Assembly (NCBI RefSeq): GCF_008364625.2
Contig: NZ_CP126604.1
Location: 62,001 to 126,000, forward strand
Direction of reading: 5' to 3'
Length of the DNA stretch: 64,000 nucleotides
From: Enterobacter dykesii
GTDB lineage: Bacteria; Pseudomonadota; Gammaproteobacteria; Enterobacterales; Enterobacteriaceae
The translations under genes and the position numbers were made by a program. This document shows positions 14,517 to 22,720 of the stretch, in pieces (position 1 is the first letter of the stretch; each line of letters starts with the position of its first letter). The notes beneath the pieces were generated by a model that worked only from the letters and a program-made list of their open reading frames with translations, had not been told where the DNA came from and made no database searches.

Positions 14517-14524
14517 GGTGAGGG
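14489..14524 (-). repeat. palindromic dispersed repeat, copy A
   Basis: The 36-base element, read on the minus strand, starts CCCTCACCCTAACCCTCTCC and ends CAGGGAGAGGGAAC, forming a hairpin from CCCTCTCCC and GGGAGAGGG. A copy at 20843-20878 differs at two positions. It overlaps the 3' end of the methyltransferase gene, including its stop codon. Confidence 0.75.
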
Positions 14525-14581
14525 GGAACAGGGCGCAAGGAGTGACTTGAATTAACGTTCTAAACCGCACATGATCCCCCC

Positions 14582-15019
14582 ATGAAAATTGAAACCGCAC
14601 TTCCCTCACACTTCGAACGTCTGGTTGCGATCTGGGAATCTTCCGTCCGCGCCACCCATCACTTTTTACAGGAAAGCGATATTGCGGCGCTGCGCCCGTT
14701 ATTGCTTAACGCCTATCTGCCTAATCTCACCGTCGTGATAGCTCGCGATGATGCAGGCGTTATTCACGGCTTTTCAGGCGTGGATGAAAACCGCATTGAA
14801 ATGCTGTTTGTTGACGACGCGAGCCGCGGGAAGGGCATCGGGAAATTACTGCTGCAACACGCCATCGCAGCGTTCGGCGCGAACGAGGTGGACGTGAATG
14901 AGCAGAACCCGCAGGGCGTCGCGTTTTATCGCCATATGGGGTTTGAGCAGGTCGGACGCTCGGAACTGGACGGGCAGGGGAATCCGTTTCCGTTGCTGCA
15001 TATGCGGTTGGGTGAATGA
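14582..15019 (+). CDS. GNAT family N-acetyltransferase (YjaB-like)
   Basis: A 145-residue GCN5-related acetyltransferase. The acetyl-CoA binding motif A is LFVDDASRGKGIGKLLLQHA (Q/R-x-x-G-x-G/A pattern as RGKGIG), followed by VNEQNPQGVAFYRHMGF, as in E. coli YjaB (NVNEQNEQAVGFYKKVGF). The close C-terminal match (GRSELDGQGNPFPLLHM) also points to the YjaB subgroup. The acceptor substrate is unknown. It stands alone on the plus strand, 65 bases after the repeat, and is convergent with the toxin-antitoxin pair. Confidence 0.85.
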   Translation: MKIETALPSHFERLVAIWESSVRATHHFLQESDIAALRPLLLNAYLPNLTVVIARDDAGVIHGFSGVDENRIEMLFVDDASRGKGIGKLLLQHAIAAFGANEVDVNEQNPQGVAFYRHMGFEQVGRSELDGQGNPFPLLHMRLGE

Positions 15020-15048
15020 ATATTAACTTAACGCAGAAATCATACTTT

Positions 15049-15348
15049 TTAGATATGAAATGCAACGCGTTTTCCTGTGGGAAGTTCAACGTCGATATGA
15101 AGTTTCCCCCCCATTGCCTCAATGTAGCGCTTAAGCGTGGCAATTTTGAGTTCATTTCCACGTTGCTCTAGCTGTGTTACTGCGGGCTGACTCACCCCCA
15201 TCAGGTCGGCAACTTTTTTTTGCGAAAGTCTCAGCTCTTCACGTAAAAGTTGCAGACCCGTCTCGAGGATCATTTCATCTGCCATCTCTTTAATACGTTG
15301 TTGGCTTTCCGGTGAACGTGACGCAATCACTTCATTTAAGGTTTTCAC
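15049..15348 (-). CDS. HigA-like antitoxin, XRE family
   Basis: The 99-residue protein carries an XRE helix-turn-helix at about residues 42-62 (SQKKVADLMGVSQPAVTQLE), within a domain of about 34-82. The N-terminus is helical and charged, probably the toxin-binding part. It overlaps the toxin gene's stop by four bases (ATGA), with the antitoxin second, the order typical of higBA-type loci. It should neutralise the toxin and repress the shared promoter through the repeats at 15711-15744. Confidence 0.85.
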   Translation of the reverse strand: MKTLNEVIASRSPESQQRIKEMADEMILETGLQLLREELRLSQKKVADLMGVSQPAVTQLEQRGNELKIATLKRYIEAMGGKLHIDVELPTGKRVAFHI

Positions 15349-15707
15349 TTGGTTGCCTCCAGGCTTGTCAGATGAAAGGAAAATTCGGCTTCTGCGATGC
15401 GAATCATTTTTTCATAAAAGGCTTTGTCGTTACTCTTATCGCCCGCGCAAAGCACAATGGCCTGACGGACAGGATCAAATGCGAAGAAAGCACGTATCGG
15501 ACGTCCTGCATATTGAATACGTAATTCTTTCATATGTTTATACCGTGAGCCTTTAACCGTATCAGCATAGGGTCGTGGAAGACGTGGCCCATATTTTTGC
15601 AGATTTAGCAGAGCTGCCAGTACCTTATCCTGTAATCCTTCTTCCTGTTCAAGCAGCCATTGCTCGAATACCTTTCCGAACAGAGCCGTCCACATGCTTT
15701 CGTCCAT
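15345..15707 (-). CDS. RelE/HigB-like toxin (phage Gp49-like family)
   Basis: This 120-residue protein belongs to the Gp49-like (PF05973) RelE/ParE superfamily; the core is GSRYKHMKELRIQYAGRPIR followed by AFFAFDPVRQAIVLCAGDKS, as in ribosome-dependent HigB-type mRNA endoribonucleases. It is slightly longer than most members at the N-terminus. I placed the start at 15707 (MDESMW); ATG at 15695 is an alternative and has GGA upstream. An in-frame extension to 15791 would run through the palindromic operator, which makes it unlikely. Confidence 0.82.
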   Translation of the reverse strand: MDESMWTALFGKVFEQWLLEQEEGLQDKVLAALLNLQKYGPRLPRPYADTVKGSRYKHMKELRIQYAGRPIRAFFAFDPVRQAIVLCAGDKSNDKAFYEKMIRIAEAEFSFHLTSLEATK

Positions 15708-15710
15708 GAT

Positions 15711-15744
15711 AAGCTGTAGCTTATAAAAAGAATATAAGCTGTAG
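15711..15744 (-). promoter_or_regulatory. operator repeats of the toxin-antitoxin pair
   Basis: Just upstream of the toxin start there are overlapping repeats: AAGCT-GT-AGCTT (15711-15722), AGCTTATA and TATAAGCT around seven bases (15718-15740), and TAAGCTGTAG repeated directly at 15710 and 15735. Such overlapping palindromes are the usual binding site of an XRE antitoxin dimer, alone or with the toxin. Which palindrome is used is not known. Confidence 0.55.
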
Positions 15745-15940
15745 TTAATAAATGCAATGGCTGTCATCGATAGCCAGGCTGTTAGTGGCAAGAGTATGAC
15801 AAAGTTGAGGTATCAAACGGGATCGTGCAATTAAGAAATTGCGAGGCGCTTTCCAGCGTTTTTTCTATTCATGCTGGCGTGTATTGCTTCGAGACTATAG
15901 CGATCTATCTCTCTGAAAATTGGCGTTTTCCTAACTAGTG

Positions 15941-15965
15941 AACTATCCGGGATAACCGGATAGTT
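15941..15965. repeat. perfect 10-bp inverted repeat
   Basis: AACTATCCGG and CCGGATAGTT pair across GATAA. No T-run follows on either strand, so it is not a standard terminator. It lies in the otherwise empty stretch 15708-16117, in which I see no gene. Confidence 0.4.
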
Positions 15966-16116
15966 GAATGTTAATCAACTTTGCGACCAGAAAAATTGTT
16001 CATGAGATGCCCATTAATTGTTCGAACATCTTTACCTTACAGAGCGGCAATGGCTGCCGGAGATTGGATTACGTCTCAAGAAAAAGAAACCAAATTTTGA
16101 CCGCACAAAAAGCACG

Positions 16117-16224
16117 ATGAATAACATCCGGTTCGAGGATGAGCTTTTGGAAAAGATTGAGAAGGCTGCGGGGAAGGGAAATTGTAGTAAGTGGTTAAAA
16201 GAGGCGTATAGGCTTAGGCTTTGA
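16117..16224 (+). pseudogene. short remnant resembling the YlcI/YnfO (DUF3950) family
   Basis: The 35 codons from ATG 16117 read MNNIRFEDELLEKIEKAAGK and end in SKWLKEAYRLRL, the pattern of the YlcI/YnfO N-terminal segment found on cryptic prophages (strand, DELLEKI helix, S-x-W-x-x-E-A). The frame is open back to 16018 but the upstream residues have no recognisable content. No phage gene is nearby. It may be a remnant of a removed element or a very small gene; the family match is from memory of the motif and is weak. Confidence 0.3.
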
Positions 16225-16357
16225 ATGAGTAGTTATCAAAGCTTTATAGGTAGTGTTGACGATGAAATAAATGATAAATTCGGAATATATGTTCCAAACT
16301 TATCATTGATGATAATGTTATAATTATCAATTATATACTTAAAATGAATCAGCCATT

Positions 16358-16564
16358 TTAACCGAATCTGCTTTTAAATTTTTGCGAACTTATCCGTCGT
16401 TGCATTTTTCCATTACAATTGGGACATAAATGTTGTTTCTTCCCTTCAATTTCCCATGTGTAGTATTTCTTCTTAAAGGGATTATGACAGATATCACACT
16501 TTCTGGGCTTAAATATAGCACCAATAATGACCATTAAAATTATAGTGCCTATAATCCATTCCAT
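16358..16564 (-). CDS. small membrane protein with a zinc-ribbon
   Basis: The 68-residue product begins with a transmembrane segment (residues 2-19, MEWIIGTIILMVIIGAIF) followed by CDICHNPF and, about 22 residues later, CPNCNG, which together make a four-cysteine zinc ribbon. The C-terminus is strongly basic. I chose ATG 16564 because AAGGGA lies upstream; ATG 16615 adds 17 residues without better support. The protein is unrecognised. AT-rich codon use and its place beside selC suggest acquired DNA. Confidence 0.6.
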   Translation of the reverse strand: MEWIIGTIILMVIIGAIFKPRKCDICHNPFKKKYYTWEIEGKKQHLCPNCNGKMQRRISSQKFKSRFG

Positions 16565-16709
16565 TACAGCTTCCCTTGGCGATATTTTTGAAATCGGTGA
16601 GAGAATAACACTCAATATTTAAATGAATAAGTGATCATGTTCACATAAGGTGACTGGAATGTGGGAATTTATTTATTAATAAAGTTTTTATTAAAGTGGA
16701 TGGCATTTT

Positions 16710-16804
16710 TGGCGGAAGATCACAGGAGTCGAACCTGCCCGGGAACGCTGGCGTCCCCAACTGGATTTGAAGTCCAGCCACCTCACCGGAGATGACGATC
16801 TTCC
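16710..16804 (-). tRNA. selC: tRNA-Sec (UCA anticodon)
   Basis: The 95-base gene matches E. coli selC almost throughout: it starts GGAAGATCGTC, has the long variable arm, and ends GATCTTCCGCCA with the CCA encoded. The anticodon TCA is at 16768-16770 (plus strand TGA) in a CTGGACTTCAAATCCAG stem-loop. It reads UGA as selenocysteine with SelB. selC is a classic integration site for islands such as LEE and SPI-3. No integrase or duplicated 3' end of the gene was seen in the window. Confidence 0.98.
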
Positions 16805-16835
16805 GCGCCTGCATTGCTACATGGAGGCGGGGCGC

Positions 16836-16841
16836 ATTATA
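16836..16841 (-). promoter_or_regulatory. -10 box of selC
   Basis: A perfect TATAAT on the minus strand is followed by a GC-rich discriminator (GCGCCCCGCC) and lies 32 bases upstream of the mature 5' end. A clear -35 was not found. The discriminator suggests stringent control, as for other stable RNA genes. Confidence 0.6.
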
Positions 16842-17035
16842 GCTACTTTCAGGCATTTACCACATACCCCGACACACTTTTTTCACCTCTCTTTTGACCT
16901 GTACCCCCCTGTTTCAGTTAATTCCTAAGAAAATCCTCAGGTTAGCCTTTCGTGCTCTCCAGTATTTACCGCGATCACAAAAAACAAGAAACGTAATCTG
17001 CTAACCAGAAAACGCAATACCTGACTTTGAAACAA

Positions 17036-17048
17036 TGGTTTAAAACCA
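17036..17048. promoter_or_regulatory. candidate operator upstream of yicJ
   Basis: TGGTTT and AAACCA form a 13-base palindrome around one A, about 46 bases before the yicJ start. The place suits a repressor of a sugar operon, but no regulator gene is adjacent. Confidence 0.25.
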
Positions 17049-17093
17049 ATGCAACCGGTCTCAGCGCCCCCTACAGCGTGAAGGATAAAAAAA

Positions 17094-18485
17094 ATGAGCG
17101 AAGTATTGTCAGTAAAAGAGAAGATTGGCTACGGCATGGGAGATGCCGCCAGCCACATCATTTTTGATAACGTAATGCTTTATATGATGTTTTTCTACAC
17201 CGATATTTTCGGCATTCCCGCCGGGTTTGTCGGCACCATGTTCCTGCTGGCCCGCGCGCTGGATGCGATCTCCGACCCGTGCATGGGGCTGATTGCCGAC
17301 CGCACCCGCAGCCGGTGGGGAAAGTTCCGTCCGTGGATCCTGTTCGGCGCCATCCCGTTCGGCATCGTCTGCGTCCTGGCCTACACCACGCCGGATCTCA
17401 GCCTCAACGGCAAAATGGTTTACGCCGCTGTTACCTACACCCTGCTGACCCTTCTCTATACCGTGGTCAATATTCCCTACTGCGCGCTCGGCGGCGTGAT
17501 CACCAACGACCCGACGCAGCGTATCTCCCTTCAGTCCTGGCGCTTTGTGCTGGCGACGGCGGGCGGCATGCTCTCCACGGTGCTGATGATGCCGCTGGTG
17601 AACCTGATTGGCGGCGACGACAAGGCGTTCGGCTTCCAGGGCGGGATCGCCGTGCTGTCGGTGGTCGCGTTCCTGATGCTGGCGTTCTGCTTCTTTACCA
17701 CCAAAGAGCGCATCCAGGTTCCGCCGAGCACCACCTCCATGCGTGAAGATCTGCGCGACATCTGGCACAACGATCAGTGGCGCATCGTCGGCGTGCTCAC
17801 CATCCTCAACATCCTCGCCGTCTGCGTGCGCGGCGGGGCGATGATGTACTACTGCACCTGGATCATGGGCTCGCCGGAGGTGTTCGTCGCCTTCCTCACC
17901 ACCTACTGCGTCGGCAACCTGATCGGCTCCGCGCTGGCGAAACCGCTCACCGACTGGAAGTGCAAGGTCAGCATCTTCTGGTGGACCAACGCCGCGCTGG
18001 CGGTGGTCAGCGTGGCGATGTTCTTCGTGCCGATGCACGCCACCGTGCTGATGTTCGCCTTTATCTTCGTCATCGGCGTGCTACACCAGCTGGTGACGCC
18101 GATCCAGTGGGTGATGATGTCCGATACCGTCGACTACGGCGAATGGACCAACGGCAAGCGCCTGACCGGCATCAGCTTTGCGGGCACGCTGTTCGTGCTG
18201 AAGCTCGGCCTGGCGCTGGGCGGGGCGATGATCGGCTGGATGCTGGCAGGCGGCGGCTACGACGCGGCAGCCAAAACCCAGAACAGCGCGACCATCAGTA
18301 TCATCATCGGCCTGTTTACACTGGCCCCGGCGGCCTGCTACGTGCTGAGCGCCATTATCGCCAAACGCTACTACACGCTGAAAACCCCCTTCCTGACCAA
18401 AATCCTGGGCGAGCTGGCGCAGGGCGCGCGCCGCAATCAGCAGGAGTTTGAAAACCTGCCGGTCAGCAAAGAATTGCAGAACTAA
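17094..18485 (+). CDS. yicJ: GPH family sugar:cation symporter YicJ
   Basis: This 463-residue inner membrane protein belongs to the glycoside-pentoside-hexuronide:cation symporter family, with 12 predicted transmembrane segments. The family motif after the second segment is DAISDPCMGLIADRTRSRWGKFRPWILFG (residues about 56-84), with the conserved acidic and RxxGxxRPW residues. It likely imports the alpha-xylosides that YicI cleaves, as the two genes form a conserved pair (12 bases between them). AAGGAT precedes the ATG. Confidence 0.93.
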   Translation: MSEVLSVKEKIGYGMGDAASHIIFDNVMLYMMFFYTDIFGIPAGFVGTMFLLARALDAISDPCMGLIADRTRSRWGKFRPWILFGAIPFGIVCVLAYTTPDLSLNGKMVYAAVTYTLLTLLYTVVNIPYCALGGVITNDPTQRISLQSWRFVLATAGGMLSTVLMMPLVNLIGGDDKAFGFQGGIAVLSVVAFLMLAFCFFTTKERIQVPPSTTSMREDLRDIWHNDQWRIVGVLTILNILAVCVRGGAMMYYCTWIMGSPEVFVAFLTTYCVGNLIGSALAKPLTDWKCKVSIFWWTNAALAVVSVAMFFVPMHATVLMFAFIFVIGVLHQLVTPIQWVMMSDTVDYGEWTNGKRLTGISFAGTLFVLKLGLALGGAMIGWMLAGGGYDAAAKTQNSATISIIIGLFTLAPAACYVLSAIIAKRYYTLKTPFLTKILGELAQGARRNQQEFENLPVSKELQN

Positions 18486-18497
18486 GAGGACGAAAGC

Positions 18498-20816
18498 ATG
18501 AAAATCAGTGATGGAAACTGGCTTATTCAACCGGGCCTGAACGTGACGTATCCGGTTCAGGTGTTCGACGTGGAGCAGCAGGGCAACGACCTGATGGTGT
18601 TTGTTGCGCCGCGCGACGTGCGCGAACGCACCTGGCAGCTCGACACGTTGATGTTCACGGTGCGCCTGTTTTCCCCGCAGGAAGGGATTGTCGGGGTGCG
18701 CATTGAGCATTTCCAGGGCGCGCTGAACAACGGCCCGCACTATCCGCTTAACGTTCTTAAAGACGTGAGGGTAGAGATTGAAAACAACGCCGGGTTTGCC
18801 GAGCTGAAAAGCGGCAGCGTCAGCGTGCGCGTCACCAAAGGCGAGTTTTGGGCGCTGGATTTCCTGCGCGACGGACAGCGCATCACCGGCAGCCAGCTGA
18901 AAAACAACGGCTACGTGCAGGATACCAACGCCGACCGCAATTACGTATTCGAACGTCTGGATCTGGGCGTGGGGGAAACGGTCTACGGTCTGGGCGAGCG
19001 CTTTACCGCCCTGGTGCGCAACGGCCAGACGGTCGAAACCTGGAACCGCGACGGCGGCACCAGCACCGAGCAGTCCTACAAAAACATCCCGTTCTACCTG
19101 ACCAACCGTGGCTACGGCGTGCTGGTGAATCATCCGGAAAACGTCTCGTTTGAAGTCGGCTCGGAGAAGGTCTCCAAAGTGCAGTTCAGCGTGGAAGGGG
19201 AATATCTCGAGTACTTCGTGATCGACGGCCCGACGCCGAAAGAGGTGCTGAACCGCTATACGCGGTTCACCGGGCGTCCGGCGCTGCCGCCTGCCTGGTC
19301 GTTCGGCCTGTGGCTCACCACCTCGTTCACCACCAACTACGACGAAGCGACGGTAAACAGCTTTATCGACGGCATGGCCGAGCGCGACCTGCCGCTGCAC
19401 GTGTTCCACTTCGACTGCTTCTGGATGAAGGCCTTCCAGTGGTGCGACTTCGAGTGGGACCCGGTGACCTTCCCGGATCCGGAAGGGATGATCCGCCGCC
19501 TGAAGGAGAAAGGGCTGAAGGTCTGCGTGTGGATTAACCCGTACATCGGCCAGAAATCCCCGATCTTCCGTGAGCTGAAAGAGAAGGGCTACCTGCTCAG
19601 GCGCCCTGACGGCTCCCTGTGGCAGTGGGACAAATGGCAGCCGGGGCTGGCGATTTATGACTTCACCAACCCGGAAGCGTGCCGGTGGTATGCCGACAGG
19701 CTGAAAGGCCTGGTGGATATCGGCGTCGACTGCTTCAAGACCGACTTTGGCGAGCGTATCCCGACCGACGTGCAGTGGTTTGACGGATCCGATCCGCAGA
19801 AAATGCACAACCACTACGCCTACATCTATAACGAGCTGGTGTGGAACGTGCTGAAAGAGACGGTGGGAGAAGAAGAGGCGGTGCTGTTTGCCCGCTCGGC
19901 GTCCGTCGGGGCGCAGCAGTTCCCGGTGCACTGGGGCGGCGACTGCTACGCCAACTATGAATCCATGGCCGAAAGCCTGCGCGGCGGGCTGTCGATTGGC
20001 CTGTCCGGCTTCGGTTTCTGGAGCCACGATATCGGCGGGTTCGAAAATACCGCACCGGCGCACGTCTACAAGCGCTGGTGCGCGTTCGGACTGTTCTCCA
20101 GCCACAGCCGCCTGCACGGCAGCAAATCCTACCGCGTGCCGTGGGCGTACGACGACGAGTCCTGCGACGTGGTGCGCCACTTCACCCAGTTGAAGTGTCA
20201 GCTGATGCCGTATCTGTATCGCCAGGCGGCGCTGGCGCGCGAGTTCGGCACGCCGATGCTGCGGGCGATGATGCTGGAGTTCCCGGACGATCCGGCGTGC
20301 GATTACCTCGACCGCCAGTACATGCTGGGGGATGCGGTGATGGTCGCGCCGGTGTTCTCCGAGGCGGGCGACGTGCAGTTCTATCTGCCGGAAGGCCGCT
20401 GGACGCACCTGTGGCACAACGACGAAATTCAGGGCAGCCGCTGGCATAAGCAGCAGCACGATTTCATGAGCCTGCCGGTCTACGTGCGCGACAACACCCT
20501 GCTGGCGCTGGGCAACAACAACCAGAAGCCGGACTACGCGTGGAACGCGGGGACGGCCTTCCAGCTGTTTAATCTGGACGATGGCGCAACGGCGGTGAGC
20601 GAAGTGCCTGCGGCGGACGGCTCCGTGGCGTTTACGCTGAAGGCGTCACGTCGGGGAGATATCGTGACCTTTACCGGCGCGGGAGACGCGCAAAACTGGT
20701 CGGTGTGCTTGCGCAACGTACAGAAGGTGAGCGGCGTAAAAGGTGGTTCACATGCGGGCAGCGAGTGGGGTGTAGTGGTGAAAGCCGAGGGGAATGAGGT
20801 GGTGGTTCACCTCTGA
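18498..20816 (+). CDS. yicI: alpha-xylosidase, glycoside hydrolase family 31
   Basis: The 772-residue enzyme matches E. coli YicI over its full length. The catalytic nucleophile Asp416 is in [11 protein letters not shown] and the acid/base Asp482 in [12 protein letters not shown], both at exactly the E. coli residue numbers. The N-terminal beta-sandwich, (beta/alpha)8 barrel and C-terminal beta domains of GH31 follow in order. It releases xylose from alpha-xylosides such as isoprimeverose in the cytoplasm. It is the second gene after yicJ. The coding sequence is GC-rich, and long reverse-strand open frames inside it are artefacts of that. Confidence 0.96.
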   Translation: MKISDGNWLIQPGLNVTYPVQVFDVEQQGNDLMVFVAPRDVRERTWQLDTLMFTVRLFSPQEGIVGVRIEHFQGALNNGPHYPLNVLKDVRVEIENNAGFAELKSGSVSVRVTKGEFWALDFLRDGQRITGSQLKNNGYVQDTNADRNYVFERLDLGVGETVYGLGERFTALVRNGQTVETWNRDGGTSTEQSYKNIPFYLTNRGYGVLVNHPENVSFEVGSEKVSKVQFSVEGEYLEYFVIDGPTPKEVLNRYTRFTGRPALPPAWSFGLWLTTSFTTNYDEATVNSFIDGMAERDLPLHVFHFDCFWMKAFQWCDFEWDPVTFPDPEGMIRRLKEKGLKVCVWINPYIGQKSPIFRELKEKGYLLRRPDGSLWQWDKWQPGLAIYDFTNPEACRWYADRLKGLVDIGVDCFKTDFGERIPTDVQWFDGSDPQKMHNHYAYIYNELVWNVLKETVGEEEAVLFARSASVGAQQFPVHWGGDCYANYESMAESLRGGLSIGLSGFGFWSHDIGGFENTAPAHVYKRWCAFGLFSSHSRLHGSKSYRVPWAYDDESCDVVRHFTQLKCQLMPYLYRQAALAREFGTPMLRAMMLEFPDDPACDYLDRQYMLGDAVMVAPVFSEAGDVQFYLPEGRWTHLWHNDEIQGSRWHKQQHDFMSLPVYVRDNTLLALGNNNQKPDYAWNAGTAFQLFNLDDGATAVSEVPAADGSVAFTLKASRRGDIVTFTGAGDAQNWSVCLRNVQKVSGVKGGSHAGSEWGVVVKAEGNEVVVHL

Positions 20817-20842
20817 ACCGCAAGGTATTGTGCGGTCTGATG

Positions 20843-20878
20843 CCCTCACCCTGACCCTCTCCCACAGGGAGAGGGAAC
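20843..20878 (+). repeat. palindromic dispersed repeat, copy B
   Basis: Starts CCCTCACCCTGACCCTCTCC and ends CAGGGAGAGGGAAC, two substitutions from copy A at 14489-14524. It lies 26 bases past the yicI stop. Confidence 0.75.
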
Positions 20879-20886
20879 AAACATCA

Positions 20887-20911
20887 AAAACGGCAACAGG
20901 GTTGCCGTTTT
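20887..20911. terminator. bidirectional terminator between yicI and yicH
   Basis: A 10-bp stem, AAAACGGCAA with TTGCCGTTTT, five-base loop, flanked by A- and T-runs. It serves both convergent genes. Confidence 0.85.
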
Positions 20912-20915
20912 GCAT

Positions 20916-22601
20916 TTACCTTGTGGTCGATACCTCGCCACCCGCCATAGTCTGCTGCACCTGCTGTTTATCCATATTTACCGCGCCCAGCTTCGCATTC
21001 ACCGTTGGCTTCAGCGGGGCATTTGCCTGCACGCTGCCGCTGGCGGTGAGCTGAATATTGCCGTCGCCCGTAATCGGCAGCGCAGGCCAGCCCCACTGCT
21101 GCAGCACGTTGAGCGGCACGCCGCGCCCGTTCAGGCTCACCGTGGTCTGCCGCTGCGGCAGCTGTGAAACCGTCGCCGTGGCTTCCAGAATACCTTTCTC
21201 GGTAAAGGCGCTCAGGTCGGTAATGTTCACCGTGGCGGCGTTCGCATTCAGCGCCAGCGACGGACGGCGCACGTCCACGCGGTTAAAGGTGGCCGCCGCG
21301 CCGTTCAGCGTGGCGCTGCCGCCCCACACGCCCCACTTATGGTCTTGCGCTAGCTGCAGGTTAGCCCCATAGCCATCAAGAGAGGTGATCTGCCACGGGA
21401 AAGCCGGATCGATATCGATCACCAGGTTGCGGCTCAGGCCGAATTTTTGCAGCGTCACGTTGTTCAGCCATTCCGGCAGAGGCTCCATCCACAACGTTTT
21501 CCAGTTCTGCGGCAGGGTGTATTCCAGCCCGGCGATGGCGACATCGTCCAGCACCAGCGCTTTACCGTCGCGTAGCCAGTTACCGGACGTGCGCACCATG
21601 CCGCCCTCCCAGCGGGAGGTGAACTGACGCAGCGCCATGCCCTGCGGGGAAAACTCCGCATTCAGGATCGGATCAAAAAGATGCAGCGAGCCGTAGATAA
21701 ACTCGCTGGCATTCATGGACAGCCGGCCTTCCTGGCTCTGCCAGTCGCCTTTGCTGAGAGTCAGGTTGCGCAGGCTTAGATCGAGATCGGTCACCGCCCA
21801 GTCCGGGCCCTGAAGCCGGGCGTCGGTTACGTCCAGACGACCAATCTGTAGAGAGGGGATAGTGGCCAGCGGCGCGAAGAACGCCATCAGCGTTTTATCG
21901 CTCTGCAGGCGGATCTCGTTCAGGCGCATCGTGTCGATAATCCAGCTCCCGTCGGCGTTGCGCAGGGCGGAGCCGGTGAGTGAGCCACGGGCCATATCGG
22001 CGCCAATCGTTTTCAGCACCACTTCCTTGCCGTTGAGCTGGCCCTCGATCAGCACGTTGGTGGCCGGTACGCCGTTCAGGGTCAGCGAGCCCGCGCTCAT
22101 CTGGATCTGCGCGTTGTTCCCCAGCACGTTGCCCGCTTCCGGCTGCCACGGACTGACGCCGCCCGTGACCTTCTGCGCGCTCAGGTCCCATTCGGTATTC
22201 GGGCTGTTAAACGCCATATTGTTCAGCTGCAGGCGATCCGCCTGGAACGGCAGCGGTGCCGTCTGGGGCGAGAGATTCAGCGTGCCGTCGAACAGGGTGA
22301 TGGTGTCCATATGCAGCGGATCGGTTATCTGGCGGCTGCTCAGGCCGATATCGACTTTTTTGGCTACCAGCGTGGCGGGTTTACCGTCCCGACCGAAGGT
22401 GACGTTTTCCAGAATGATGTGGGAAGGCGACGAAAAGCGGTGATTCATCTTGTCGAAACTGAGTTCGTAGTCGGTATTCACCGTCACCCAGCTGCTGACC
22501 TGAGACGCGCCCCAGCGGGTCTGGAGCAGAATGTAGAACGCCAGCAGCACAATGAGCAGGGCTACCAGAAGATAGATGAGGAGCTTTCCAATAAATTTCA
22601 T
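20916..22601 (-). CDS. yicH: AsmA family protein YicH
   Basis: The 561-residue protein starts with an N-terminal membrane anchor (MKFIGKLLIYLLVALLIVLL) and continues as a long periplasmic repeat-rich AsmA-like domain with many short beta strands. AsmA-family proteins, including YhdP, TamB and YdbH, bridge the two membranes and are linked to phospholipid transport; a YicH-specific role is less clear. I set the start at 22601, matching the E. coli protein; an upstream ATG at 22625 adds eight residues before the anchor. The C-terminus is a little shorter than in E. coli. Confidence 0.92.
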   Translation of the reverse strand: MKFIGKLLIYLLVALLIVLLAFYILLQTRWGASQVSSWVTVNTDYELSFDKMNHRFSSPSHIILENVTFGRDGKPATLVAKKVDIGLSSRQITDPLHMDTITLFDGTLNLSPQTAPLPFQADRLQLNNMAFNSPNTEWDLSAQKVTGGVSPWQPEAGNVLGNNAQIQMSAGSLTLNGVPATNVLIEGQLNGKEVVLKTIGADMARGSLTGSALRNADGSWIIDTMRLNEIRLQSDKTLMAFFAPLATIPSLQIGRLDVTDARLQGPDWAVTDLDLSLRNLTLSKGDWQSQEGRLSMNASEFIYGSLHLFDPILNAEFSPQGMALRQFTSRWEGGMVRTSGNWLRDGKALVLDDVAIAGLEYTLPQNWKTLWMEPLPEWLNNVTLQKFGLSRNLVIDIDPAFPWQITSLDGYGANLQLAQDHKWGVWGGSATLNGAAATFNRVDVRRPSLALNANAATVNITDLSAFTEKGILEATATVSQLPQRQTTVSLNGRGVPLNVLQQWGWPALPITGDGNIQLTASGSVQANAPLKPTVNAKLGAVNMDKQQVQQTMAGGEVSTTR

Positions 22602-22686
22602 GGTCTTCCATCCCGCACAACGCACATAAGGGAGTTATGCACGATTTATGCGCAATCCTCAAGGCGGGAATGGTGTAATTAGATGT

Positions 22687-22713
22687 CACGGCAGGCATTG
22701 ACTGCCTGCCGTG
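22687..22713 (-). terminator. strong hairpin downstream of xanP
   Basis: A perfect 11-bp stem, CACGGCAGGCA with TGCCTGCCGTG, five-base loop, eight bases past the xanP stop. It lacks a T-run, so it may act as an mRNA end-protecting hairpin or a Rho-assisted terminator. Confidence 0.55.
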
Positions 22714-22720
22714 AAGAGGA

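Noticed and set aside
15708-15791. N-terminal extension of the toxin
   Set aside because: The extension would be translated from the palindromic operator and has no ribosome-binding site.
16965-16980. CRP site upstream of yicJ
   Set aside because: Only the right half (TCACA) fits; the left half has two of five matches.
18081-20459. A 792-codon open frame on the minus strand across yicJ and yicI
   Set aside because: It is the mirror of two well-supported GC-rich genes and its translation is rich in Arg, His and Ala with no domain.
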